From Bog-950 sp046329535 (GTDB lineage: Bacteria; Bacteroidota; Bacteroidia; Chitinophagales; LD1): a stretch of DNA of 64,000 nt. The position numbers and the translations under genes were made by a program. The number at the start of each line of letters is the position of its first letter. The stretch's first letter is position 1. This document shows, piece by piece, positions 11,738-20,081 of the stretch. The notes under the pieces were generated by a model. That model was not told the origin of the DNA, searched no databases, and saw only the letters and a program-made list of their open reading frames with translations. The stretch lies in assembly GCA_046329535.1 (NCBI GenBank), contig JAXLUN010000002.1:62001-126000 (forward strand). Reading direction: 5' to 3'.

Positions 11738-12757
11738 CTACTTTTCGTCCTCTACACTGCCTTTTTTCCAGTATTTGCGGTCTTCTTTAGGCTTGTCTTT
11801 AAAGGAAAGCGGGAAACTACGGGAGATGGTGAAGCCTAAACGAAACTGGCCCTGAGCCCAGTTCGCGGTATTGTAAGGAAGAAAGTCGTTTTCCAAGAGA
11901 CCTCTCGAGTTGGTAAAGTTTACATGAAATACATGTCCTCCAGTTTCAAATTCGAAACCGATATGGAGATTAGGATAGTAAGCGGCATTCTTTATCCCTC
12001 TTACCATCGGAAAATACTCCCGGCCACCTACTCGCGGCTTAATAACTGGCAGGAAGTATTCGAATATCATTCCTATCCGCTTGCTGAACTTGGCCCGTGC
12101 TGAAAGCCCCAAAAAGAACATACCGTTCTTATCTCCATAAGGCACATTATTTCTCCAAACAAAGGTTGGCGACAACTGAACCGATAACCAATCGGTAGCC
12201 TTGACAGCCATGAGTGCCTGTAGTGTATAACTTAAGCGGTGGGAGAAGCCGGTGTATCCCTTGGGAAAGTAATTCACCGATGTAATATCAGCAGAAGAGC
12301 GCATGCTGCTGATGGTGGTATTGCCAAAAAGGGTAATAGTGATAGGAAACTTAAAGTCTTTGGTTTGTTTCAGCACCCGGTATTTGAGGTTGGCGTTCCA
12401 TAACTCACGAAGCGGCCCTGCACCTTTCATTCTGCCAATACCAACTGTCAGGTCATCAGTAATACCGTATTCAAAAATTATAGCGATGTCGGCTGCTTGG
12501 TCAAAGCCAAAGAAAGAATGAATATGATCATTCGGAGACCCTGCTATATCGCCAAAACGGTGGCTTACCCGAAAATCAAGCTGGTTCTTTTTTACGGTTT
12601 CAATGGAGTGGCCGTTAATTACCCGTGTGGTTTTAAAGGTGTAGGCTACATATTCCCGCTTAGGTTTTTGGTCTTTCGACAATTCGTCCAGCAAATCAAC
12701 TTGTGAAAATGCCCCCAAAAACAATAGGAGAAAGAGCGAGGTAAAGGTGTATTTCAT
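11738..12757 (-). CDS. DUF5777 family beta-barrel protein
   Basis: A 339-residue outer-membrane beta-barrel-like protein. Signal peptide at residues 1-18 (ending GAFSQ), then an N-terminal segment VAYTFKTTRVINGHSIETVKK and alternating amphipathic strands (QLDFRVSHRFGD, DLTVGIGRMKG, FPITITLFGN). The last residues are charged and no T9SS domain is present. The pattern matches the DUF5777 family as I recall it; these proteins often neighbour YceI-like and heme-motif proteins, as here. Function not established. It is separated from YceI by a terminator hairpin, so it may have its own promoter. Confidence 0.8.
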   Translation of the reverse strand: MKYTFTSLFLLLFLGAFSQVDLLDELSKDQKPKREYVAYTFKTTRVINGHSIETVKKNQLDFRVSHRFGDIAGSPNDHIHSFFGFDQAADIAIIFEYGITDDLTVGIGRMKGAGPLRELWNANLKYRVLKQTKDFKFPITITLFGNTTISSMRSSADITSVNYFPKGYTGFSHRLSYTLQALMAVKATDWLSVQLSPTFVWRNNVPYGDKNGMFFLGLSARAKFSKRIGMIFEYFLPVIKPRVGGREYFPMVRGIKNAAYYPNLHIGFEFETGGHVFHVNFTNSRGLLENDFLPYNTANWAQGQFRLGFTISRSFPLSFKDKPKEDRKYWKKGSVEDEK

Positions 12758-12808
12758 AGAAACTGTTTAGGATTGTGTTTATGTAATGGGATGTTTACAG
12801 CATTAAAA

Positions 12809-12834
12809 AAGAGCGGCTATACCCCACCGCTCTT
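12809..12834 (-). terminator. hairpin terminator between YceI and DUF5777
   Basis: Arms AAGAGCGG (12809-12816) and CCGCTCTT (12827-12834); on the minus strand a run of T follows (complement of 12804-12810). It would end or attenuate the three-gene transcript upstream. Confidence 0.75.
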
Positions 12835-12865
12835 CTAAAAATATCTCAATGAATGACCACACGTT

Positions 12866-13429
12866 CTATTTTTTGTATTTCTCGAGAATAAAATCAACAT
12901 CGGTCTTTACAGACTCGGCAATATTCATGGTAACAGCCTTAGGTATTTTAATATCATGGTCAGATAACTGCACATCGAAAGTTGCAGTTGCCTGATATGG
13001 CACTCCGTTTTTGACTATCAACTTTCCCCTAATCTCTCTTTCCTTTTTAACACCATGCATTTCCACGGTTCCTTTCAGTGTTACATCGTAGGTACCATCT
13101 TTGGCAAAGTCAATATCTTCTATTATGGTCATATCTAACACCGAAGAGGGATACTTATCGCTCTCCATATAGTTTTCATTGTAATGCTCCTGCATCAGCT
13201 TGTCTTTAAAAACAAAACTGGTTTGCTGCACCTTGGCATATACCTTTTTGGTTTGGATATTCACCACACATACCGCTATATTGGAGGTGGCTTCAATATC
13301 TTCCAGTGGGCTGGCTGAGAAGAAGTGGATTTTACCTTTGGTACACACATAGGTGTTGGCATATTTATCATCCTGAGCAGAAACAGCCAGACTTAGAACC
13401 GTAAGAATGATAATGAGAGTCGTTTTCAT
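12866..13429 (-). CDS. secreted YceI family protein
   Basis: A lipocalin-like YceI-fold protein, 187 residues. The ATG at 13429 gives a clean signal peptide (MKTTLIIILTVLSLAVSAQ); the frame is open further upstream but lacks one. YceI signatures are present: IHFFSASPLEDIEATS near the N-terminus, YPSSVLDMTI, GTVEMHGVKKEREIRGK and LSDHDIKIPKAV. Family members bind isoprenoids or other lipids. It follows the heme-motif lipoprotein by 17 bases, so they are likely cotranscribed. Its ligand may be a quinone or polyisoprenoid, by inference. Confidence 0.88.
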   Translation of the reverse strand: MKTTLIIILTVLSLAVSAQDDKYANTYVCTKGKIHFFSASPLEDIEATSNIAVCVVNIQTKKVYAKVQQTSFVFKDKLMQEHYNENYMESDKYPSSVLDMTIIEDIDFAKDGTYDVTLKGTVEMHGVKKEREIRGKLIVKNGVPYQATATFDVQLSDHDIKIPKAVTMNIAESVKTDVDFILEKYKK

Positions 13430-13446
13430 AAGTATTGTTTTACATT

Positions 13447-13833
13447 TTATTGAGCATATCCGTTTTCGGCCCAACATTGAATGTAAGTAATCAAACTGTC
13501 TGCCAACTTAGGCGCACCCTGGGGCATAGCTACACAACCGGAGGTCTGTTTAATGGTGCAAAGAGCTGACTTATTCTGAAAACCTTCTTTCGATGTTTCG
13601 TACGTATCGAAACGAACGTTTCCATTGCTTTGGTAGTTGTCTACATCATGACAGCCGGGAGTAGTTCCGCAACTGTTGTTCAGCAGGGCGCCAATGCGCA
13701 GGTTATAGGTATTGTCAGAGGCTGTAATCGAGGCACAGTCAACACTTACTGGTTTACCGGTTTGATCTTTAGTACAGGAATACACCCCCGCCAGGAAACC
13801 AGCCATCAGCAAGCCAAGTAATTTGATTTTCAT
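13447..13833 (-). CDS. cytochrome-c-like lipoprotein with CX5CH motif
   Basis: A 128-residue exported protein. A hydrophobic N-terminus ends in VYSC (Cys20), a plausible though imperfect lipobox, so it is probably a lipoprotein. It contains SCGTTPGCH (Cys55, Cys61, His62), a CX5CH variant of the heme-c motif, and later VAMPQGAPKLADSLITYIQC, which resembles the Met-ligand region (MPxG..KL) of small cytochrome c-like domains. Heme attachment at CX5CH is not proven; the residues could instead form a disulfide. Stop to the next start 17 bases; start 2 bases after the upstream gene's stop: an operon. Confidence 0.75.
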   Translation of the reverse strand: MKIKLLGLLMAGFLAGVYSCTKDQTGKPVSVDCASITASDNTYNLRIGALLNNSCGTTPGCHDVDNYQSNGNVRFDTYETSKEGFQNKSALCTIKQTSGCVAMPQGAPKLADSLITYIQCWAENGYAQ

Positions 13834-13835
13834 TT

Positions 13836-14696
13836 TTACTGTTTAAATATTTTATGGGTAGCCTTGATACCATCTACCGTGAGATTAACTAAATAGACAC
13901 CCGACTGAAGCGTTGAAATATCGAACTGCTCACTTACCTTACCAGACATCATCTTCTGATTTATTAACTGATTAAGGAGTTTTCCATCTAAAGAATATAA
14001 CTGAACCGATACTTCGCTGTTTTGTTTCAGGTTAAAAGCCATTCCCATCTCGTTAGAAACCGGATTAGGGAAAACCCTCAGGTCATTTACCTTATCGCTG
14101 ATATCGGCAATGGCAGAGGCTGATGGATTAATAGTTACCGAACTCTTGTAAATTACATTAGAACCCGGATCGCCATCTCCATCTTCGGTGGCATAACAGT
14201 AGTAGAATGTTACCGGACCGGTAGTAGCTGCAGGAGCAGTCCATTTGAATGTCCAGTTTTTAGTGGTGCTGGCATTGAGGTGCCCCATATACTGGCGACC
14301 GGCTGAAGTATTAATTTTAGTAGTAGCTGCATTGCTCACGGTCATGGTGCCTGCCTGTGCATTAGAGCCATTGAGTGCCACAATCTGAAAACCGTACCGA
14401 CCGGTAGAGGAATTCAGTAACATGGCAATATTGTATTGGGTGCCGGCCACATACTCAAAAGCTGCATTAAGCGGAGTGCTGGGGCTGCCGGTACCTATAT
14501 TTAAAGTAACATCGGATGGGCCAGGAGTCAGCACGCTGCCTCCGTGGCAACCACTTTGTACACAGGTATTTCCTGTTACTGGGTCGCCCGATGAATTGGC
14601 TGGCGGATTACCCTGCTTGGAACTTACCTGCTGGGTATTGATAACAGAAAAGAAAACAATGACAGAGAGCGTAAGTAGCAGGTAATTTTTTTTCAT
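13836..14696 (-). CDS. choice-of-anchor V/Reeler-like protein with T9SS sorting domain
   Basis: A 286-residue secreted protein. Signal peptide at residues 1-25; then GNTCVQSGCHGG, a CX4CH heme-like motif, followed by an Ig-like beta domain (about 60-195: YNIAMLLNSSTGRYGFQI, WTFKWTAPAATTGPVTFYYCY) similar to the choice-of-anchor V family; residues from about 200 are a T9SS type A C-terminal domain (LRVFPNPVSNEMGM ... GVYLVNLTVDG). First gene of the cluster running through the heme-like lipoprotein and YceI. Function unknown; the association suggests an extracytoplasmic redox role. Confidence 0.82.
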   Translation of the reverse strand: MKKNYLLLTLSVIVFFSVINTQQVSSKQGNPPANSSGDPVTGNTCVQSGCHGGSVLTPGPSDVTLNIGTGSPSTPLNAAFEYVAGTQYNIAMLLNSSTGRYGFQIVALNGSNAQAGTMTVSNAATTKINTSAGRQYMGHLNASTTKNWTFKWTAPAATTGPVTFYYCYATEDGDGDPGSNVIYKSSVTINPSASAIADISDKVNDLRVFPNPVSNEMGMAFNLKQNSEVSVQLYSLDGKLLNQLINQKMMSGKVSEQFDISTLQSGVYLVNLTVDGIKATHKIFKQ

Positions 14697-14834
14697 GCTT
14701 TTCGGATTGATTTTATTTTAGAGCACGAATGTAGAAAAATGTAACAAGCTACTCAGCTGTTAACAGTTACATTTTAGCCATTAGATTGAACCAACATCTT
14801 AGTTTAACGGGTACATGAAAACCGGATAAAAAGT

Positions 14835-14861
14835 CGCCAGCCCCGAGAGGCGGGGCTGGCG
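14835..14861 (-). terminator. terminator of paaN
   Basis: Perfect 11-base GC stem CGCCAGCCCCG/CGGGGCTGGCG with loop AGAGG; the minus strand continues ACTTTTTAT. It lies 27 bases beyond the paaN stop. Confidence 0.88.
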
Positions 14862-14887
14862 ATAAGAAAAACAATAAACCGGTTTAT

Positions 14888-16543
14888 TTATGCTACGGTA
14901 CGATGACCGACCCATACAAACCGCTTGTTCACATATTCCGGATTGGTGAAGGAAGCATTACCGGCCGGGTTACCGCCTGTTACATGAAAATCGCTGAAAG
15001 TGGCATGCTGATTTACCCAAATCATACCCGTGAGGTTCAGCGATACGGGAGCAAATACACTTTCCAGTTCTTCAAAAATGGTATTGGCCGTTGTTTCATT
15101 GGTAGTATAAGCACTAAAGGTAATGGCACCGTGTTTTTCCGCCATGTGTTTGGCTATGGCAATGCTTTGGGCGGTGTCTTTCGTTTTTACAATCAACACA
15201 ATGGGGCCAAAAAGTTCTTCTTCATATATACCTGCTTCTTTGGCATCTACTTCCAGCACTACCGGAGAGCTGGTTCGCGCCTCCGGAAACTCGGCATTAA
15301 CTACTTTAGCTGGCGCCAGCAAGACAGCAGCATCTAAATCTTTCATTGACTCTACGCGTTTCATGGTCAGGTCGCTTTGAATGGCGCCCAAGGTGCCGGG
15401 GCCCATTTGCGGATGATTGGCAATACCAGCAATGGCATCTACCAAAGCCTTCTTTACATCTTCGTAAGGTATAACGGTATCGCCTTGTTTAACACCGCCT
15501 GCGGGAATAAAAAAGTTTTGAGGGGCGGTGCACATCTGCCCGCTGTATAGCGAAACAGCAAACGATACGTTCTGTATCACCGGTTTTAAATCTGCCACCG
15601 AATCGAGAATAACAGAGTTAACACCTGCTTTTTCGGTAAAGGTTACTTTGCCGGGAATAGATTCTATATACGTGCCAAAAGCTGAACCTCCGGTGTAGTC
15701 AATCAGTTTTACCAGCGGGTGATTGGCCAGTTCTTTGGTAATTAGTTGGGTAGATGAATCTACGGCTAATTGACAAACATTGGTATCGAGACCTTTTGCC
15801 TGGAGCGCGTTTTGAATTTCTTGTACCACAATGGCAATTGGGTAAACAGATTTGGGATGAGGCTTTACAATAACCGAGTTACCGGTAATCAAAGAGGCAA
15901 ACATTCCGGGCACCGAGTTCCAGATAGGAAAGGTAGAACAACCTATCACCAACGCTACGCCTTTGGGTACGGGCTTAAATGTTTTTTGCAGCACCACACT
16001 GGTTTTGCCCATGGGTTTATTCCACGTTACGTTTTGAGGAAAGCGGTTCAGCTCTTCGTAACCCATAGCCAGGGCTTCTAAGGCACGGTCGCTGGCATGC
16101 GGACCGCTAGCCTGAAAACTCATGATGAAACTTTGCCCCGTGGTATGTTGGGTAGAGTAAGCAATTTCGTAAAAGCGATTTTTGATGCGCTCCAAAGCAT
16201 CTACCAATATCTCGGCCCGATCATCTACACTTACGTTTTTCCAGGCACCAAAGGCACGGCCTGCACGCACTACTGTAGTTTCGGTTTCAAACACCGGATA
16301 GGTAATGCCTAGTGGTTTGTTGGTGTAAGGTGAGACCTCCTCGCCTACCCAACTGGTTGCATTTTGCTGTAACAAACCGGTAAAGGGTTTACCTAACTGG
16401 TTATTGTAAGCCTCTTGGCCCTGAACGGGAGCCTCCTCGCCATAAGCTTTAGGATGCTCGGGATACTGCGCATAAAATACACGCTCGTGAATAGCCTTAA
16501 TGGCTTTGTCTATAATTTCTTTGTAAGCAGGGCTTAGTGCCAT
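14888..16543 (-). CDS. paaN: PaaN-type aldehyde dehydrogenase (phenylacetic acid degradation)
   Basis: Aldehyde dehydrogenase superfamily enzyme of 551 residues. The N-terminal 60 residues (KAIHERVFYAQYPEHPKAYG) are typical of the PaaN group. The catalytic Cys lies in SGQMCTAPQNFF and an active-site Glu candidate in TFTEKAGVNS; the NAD(P) region includes VIGCSTFPIWNSVPG. In the paa pathway the enzyme oxidises the ring-opened semialdehyde CoA intermediate. No paaABCDE or paaG genes are near, so it may serve another aldehyde, or the pathway may be elsewhere. It stands alone with its own terminator. Confidence 0.85.
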   Translation of the reverse strand: MALSPAYKEIIDKAIKAIHERVFYAQYPEHPKAYGEEAPVQGQEAYNNQLGKPFTGLLQQNATSWVGEEVSPYTNKPLGITYPVFETETTVVRAGRAFGAWKNVSVDDRAEILVDALERIKNRFYEIAYSTQHTTGQSFIMSFQASGPHASDRALEALAMGYEELNRFPQNVTWNKPMGKTSVVLQKTFKPVPKGVALVIGCSTFPIWNSVPGMFASLITGNSVIVKPHPKSVYPIAIVVQEIQNALQAKGLDTNVCQLAVDSSTQLITKELANHPLVKLIDYTGGSAFGTYIESIPGKVTFTEKAGVNSVILDSVADLKPVIQNVSFAVSLYSGQMCTAPQNFFIPAGGVKQGDTVIPYEDVKKALVDAIAGIANHPQMGPGTLGAIQSDLTMKRVESMKDLDAAVLLAPAKVVNAEFPEARTSSPVVLEVDAKEAGIYEEELFGPIVLIVKTKDTAQSIAIAKHMAEKHGAITFSAYTTNETTANTIFEELESVFAPVSLNLTGMIWVNQHATFSDFHVTGGNPAGNASFTNPEYVNKRFVWVGHRTVA

Positions 16544-16672
16544 ATGGAAATGTTTAAGGTGTTTAATTGTGCGGGTGAAAGTAAAAAAAAGAGGTAAAGC
16601 TGATAAAGGTTTATTTGGGCTAATTGCAACTCATTAGGCCACTCGTCAAATCACAAACTAAACTACTTCATC

Positions 16673-18772
16673 TTACTCTATCAGCTTCAAAAACTCGACT
16701 TCTGTTAATACAGTGATGGTGGGAATTTTTTGTGCCTTGGTCAGTTTGCTGCCCGCATCTTCGCCTACTACCAGGTAGTTAAGGTTGGCCGATACGCTGC
16801 TTAGCAACTTGCCTCCGTTTTCTTCTACCAATTGCTTGGCGCGGTCACGGGTAAACTGATGTAAGGAGCCTGTAAACAGAAAGGTTTTACCTTCTAGCTT
16901 ATTGTTCTTCGCTAACGAGTCTTCAGGGCGGTTTTCGGTGTTTACACCAAGTTGCCTCAACTCCTGCAACAAGTGAACGTTGCTTGGGTTTTGAAAGAAA
17001 TCGAAAATGCTTTGCGCCACTTTGGGCCCTATTCCTTCAATATTCGTCAGGGCTTCCACATTCATCTCCGCTAAATCGAAAATGGTTTTTACATGTCCTG
17101 AAATATCTTTTGAAGTAGTAACACCCACATGGCGAATACCCAATGCATTCAGCAGCCGCCAAAGCGGACGGTTTTTCGAATCCTCAATTCCTGCTTTCAG
17201 ATTGTTTACGCTTTTCTCTTTCCAGCCTTCCAGTTTTAGAATATCCTCATAAGACAGGCGATACAGGTCTTCGATAGTTTTTACGAAACCAAGTTGTATA
17301 AACTCTACTACTGTTTCTCTGCCGCATCCATCAATGTTCATCGCATCTTTCGAAACAAAGTGTATGGCTCGTTCTTCGGTTTGTGCAGGGCAGTCGGCAT
17401 TGTCGCAACGCCATACCGCTTCTTCTTCCGGCTTCACCAACGGAGTATTGCACGAAGGGCATTTGAGCGGGAAATCAATTTTGGTTTCGGAACCTGTACG
17501 TAAATCGGGCACTACGCCTACTATGTACGGAATTACTTCTCCGGCTCGTTCTACAATAACCGTATCGCCCAACTGTATGTCTTTTTCCAGAATAAAATCT
17601 TCGTTGTGCAATGAGATGGAAGAGATAGTTACACCTGCCAGCGGCACCGGTTCAATTTTAGCCACCGGAGTTACCGCACCGGTTCGCCCCACCTGAAACT
17701 CCACCTTCAACAATTTGCTTTGTGCCTGCTTGGCGGCAAACTTGTAAGCAATAGCCCAACGCGGATGATGTGTAGTGCTGCCACATTGCTGTTGTTGCTT
17801 AAGTGAGTTCACCTTCACCACCATTCCATCGGTATCAATGTTAAAGGTGTGGCGTTTGGTATCCCATGTTTGAATAAACTGATGCACCTCATCCACATTG
17901 GCGCACACTTTCATTTCTTGAATGGGTGTTTTAAAGCCACAGTCATACAGGATTTCAATACAGTGATAATGCGATTCTAATTTTCCTGTAAGCAAGTTGT
18001 TCCCATTGGCATCTTCAGCAAAGCTGATGTGGTAAAGAATAGCTTCCAGATTTCGTGCCCGCGATTCGTTAGGGTCTTTGGTTCTTAATGAGCCAGAAGC
18101 CGTATTGCGCGCATTCTGAAAAACCTTTTCGCCTTTGGCCTTGCGTTCTTCATTCATTTTATCGAACACATTGCGCTGTATAATTACCTCACCCCGTATT
18201 TCGATTTTATGAATACCGTATTTTGAAAAAGCCGCGCGCAAGGGAATAGATGAAAGTGCTTTTGCGTTGTTCGTAATATCATCTCCTTCGGTGCCATCGC
18301 CACGGGTAGCGGCACGCACCAGCAAATCGTTTTCGTACACCAATGCAATGCTGCTGCCGTCAAACTTCGGCTCCACACAATACTGTGGTTCGGTGCTGTT
18401 GGTCAGCTCTTTAATCTTCCGGTCAAAATCGTTCAGGTCATCTTCGTTGTAACTGTTCTCCAACGAAAGCATAGAAACCAAATGCTTTACCGTTTCGAAA
18501 TCGTTGCTGAGGCCGCGGGCTACCCGTTGGGTGGGTGAGTCGGAAGTAACAAGAGCAGGGTTCTCTGCTTCCAGTTGTCGAAGCGTTTTAAAGAGAATAT
18601 CGTAGTCGAAATCGGTAATAACTGGCTCGCTCAATACATAGTATCGCCAATCATGATAATTTATAACAGATTTGAGAGCCTCAACTATATTCTCGGCTGT
18701 GCCAATTTCTTCCCGATTGAGAAGTTTTTGTGTAAGTGTATTAAGATGTTGCTGCTGTTCTTTAGAGTACAT
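16673..18772 (-). CDS. ligA: NAD-dependent DNA ligase
   Basis: Seals nicks in DNA during replication and repair using NAD. With the ATG at 18772 it has 699 residues; the frame extends only to a TTG at 18790. Domains in order: Ia, adenylation domain with catalytic Lys in KFDGSS (about residue 136), OB fold (FQVGRTGAVTPVAKIEPV), four-Cys zinc finger (CPSC ... CDNADC), helix-hairpin-helix repeats (LNALGIRHVG, LTNIEGIGPKVA) and a C-terminal BRCT (GKTFLFTGSLHQFTRDRA). All key residues are present. It lies 26 bases after the NAD(P)-binding protein gene on the same strand. Confidence 0.97.
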   Translation of the reverse strand: MYSKEQQQHLNTLTQKLLNREEIGTAENIVEALKSVINYHDWRYYVLSEPVITDFDYDILFKTLRQLEAENPALVTSDSPTQRVARGLSNDFETVKHLVSMLSLENSYNEDDLNDFDRKIKELTNSTEPQYCVEPKFDGSSIALVYENDLLVRAATRGDGTEGDDITNNAKALSSIPLRAAFSKYGIHKIEIRGEVIIQRNVFDKMNEERKAKGEKVFQNARNTASGSLRTKDPNESRARNLEAILYHISFAEDANGNNLLTGKLESHYHCIEILYDCGFKTPIQEMKVCANVDEVHQFIQTWDTKRHTFNIDTDGMVVKVNSLKQQQQCGSTTHHPRWAIAYKFAAKQAQSKLLKVEFQVGRTGAVTPVAKIEPVPLAGVTISSISLHNEDFILEKDIQLGDTVIVERAGEVIPYIVGVVPDLRTGSETKIDFPLKCPSCNTPLVKPEEEAVWRCDNADCPAQTEERAIHFVSKDAMNIDGCGRETVVEFIQLGFVKTIEDLYRLSYEDILKLEGWKEKSVNNLKAGIEDSKNRPLWRLLNALGIRHVGVTTSKDISGHVKTIFDLAEMNVEALTNIEGIGPKVAQSIFDFFQNPSNVHLLQELRQLGVNTENRPEDSLAKNNKLEGKTFLFTGSLHQFTRDRAKQLVEENGGKLLSSVSANLNYLVVGEDAGSKLTKAQKIPTITVLTEVEFLKLIE

Positions 18773-18816
18773 GGGTGCAATTTGTTGCAAAGAGATGAAG
18801 CGACAAAAGAATGCCC

Positions 18817-19431
18817 CTATCGTTTTATCAACTTAAACATCATGTCACGGCCCTGTCCTTGCATCATGGCCAGATTAATCCAGCAAAGCGCGAATTGTTC
18901 TAAGAGAGCGGCCTTATCATCGCCTCCGAAATTGTAGCAATTCTCGAAACCGGCATCAAGTGCCAGTTGTTTTGCAACTGCCTTGGCGCGCTCACTGGTG
19001 CCTGCCATATACATGTCGGCACGGGTGGCATTAAAATTTGTGTCGGCCATTACATTAAAGCCTACCGAGTTAAAACATTTCACCAGCTCAGCTCCGGTAG
19101 TAAGAGCTTTCAGTGCCTCAAAACTGTTGTTGTAACCCTCGGGTTGGGTGCGCACCGAGTTCATGGCATCAATAATCACTTTACCTGAAACAGATCCCAT
19201 CGCTTTTACAATGTTGGCTGTTGCCTGAGGTACTGCGGCAATTAGAATAACATCCGACTTTTGGGCAGCTTCGGCTACAGTGGCTACAGAAATATTTTTC
19301 TCTGCAAGTAATTCGCGGCCTTTAAATTCTGCCGTATTACGAACACCCAGCACTACCTGATGTTCGGCCTGTGCCCACTTTTTGGCTAAAGTACCGCCCA
19401 CATTACCGGTACCAATAACTGCTATATTCAT
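18817..19431 (-). CDS. NAD(P)-binding F420-reductase-like oxidoreductase
   Basis: A 204-residue Rossmann protein starting MNIAVIGTGNVGGTLAKKWA, with the dinucleotide-binding GTGNVGG, followed by VVLGVRN and VILIAAVPQA, as in the F420H2:NADP oxidoreductase/ProC-like family (NADP-specific R after the second strand). F420 is not expected in Bacteroidota, so the name reflects fold only; the substrate is unknown. Spacing is 11 bases from carbonic anhydrase and 26 from ligA, suggesting one transcript. Confidence 0.82.
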   Translation of the reverse strand: MNIAVIGTGNVGGTLAKKWAQAEHQVVLGVRNTAEFKGRELLAEKNISVATVAEAAQKSDVILIAAVPQATANIVKAMGSVSGKVIIDAMNSVRTQPEGYNNSFEALKALTTGAELVKCFNSVGFNVMADTNFNATRADMYMAGTSERAKAVAKQLALDAGFENCYNFGGDDKAALLEQFALCWINLAMMQGQGRDMMFKLIKR

Positions 19432-19442
19432 GTTGATTCAAT

Positions 19443-20072
19443 TTATATGATTCGATAGATTTCCATAATCTCGGCCAGAATTTTAGGAAAATCAATCTTA
19501 AGGTCTAGTAGTTTACCGGTGTGTACATCAAAAACCCATCCATGCACGGTAAGTCCTCTATCCTTGTGTGCCTGCTGAACGGCAGCGGTTTTAATCAGAT
19601 TGATACACTGTTCCTGCACGTTCAGTTCTACCAATCGGTTGTAGCGTGCATTTTCATCAGTTATCTGATTCAGCTCATTGCGGTGCAGGCGATATACATC
19701 GCGAATGTTGCGAAGCCAAGGATTTAATATACCTAAATCGCTCGACTGCATGGCCGCTTTTACCCCCCCGCAATAGTAATGTCCGCAAACAACAATCTGT
19801 TTCACCTTTAAATGTCTGACTGCATAATTGATAACCGACATCACATTCATATCAATACTTATCACCATGTTGGCAATATTGCGATGAATGAATACCTCGC
19901 CCGGCTGAGCTCCCATTAAATCCTCGGCTGTTACACGGCTATCGGAGCATCCGATATAAAGAATTTCGGGGTTTTGACCTTTGGCCAGGTTTTCAAAATA
20001 ATCAGCATCCAGCGATAGTTTCTCTTCTATCCATTTCTGGTTGTTTTCAAATATTTGGTCGAGGCTTTGCAT
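19443..20072 (-). CDS. beta-carbonic anhydrase
   Basis: Interconverts CO2 and bicarbonate. A 209-residue protein with the beta-class signatures CSDSRV (Cys42, Asp44, Arg46) and CGHYYCGG (His98, Cys101), giving the zinc ligands Cys42, His98, Cys101 and the Asp-Arg dyad. No signal peptide, so cytosolic. It lies 9 bases after the bestrophin-like gene, which encodes a likely anion channel: the two may move and hydrate inorganic carbon together. Confidence 0.95.
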   Translation of the reverse strand: MQSLDQIFENNQKWIEEKLSLDADYFENLAKGQNPEILYIGCSDSRVTAEDLMGAQPGEVFIHRNIANMVISIDMNVMSVINYAVRHLKVKQIVVCGHYYCGGVKAAMQSSDLGILNPWLRNIRDVYRLHRNELNQITDENARYNRLVELNVQEQCINLIKTAAVQQAHKDRGLTVHGWVFDVHTGKLLDLKIDFPKILAEIMEIYRII

Positions 20073-20081
20073 GGTGTATTT

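Noticed and set aside
15770..16312. Plus-strand frames opposite paaN
   Set aside because: Codon phase mirrors the real minus-strand gene; no recognisable domain.
18772..18790. Longer N-terminus for LigA
   Set aside because: The upstream start codon would be TTG; the ATG at 18772 gives a normal ligase start.
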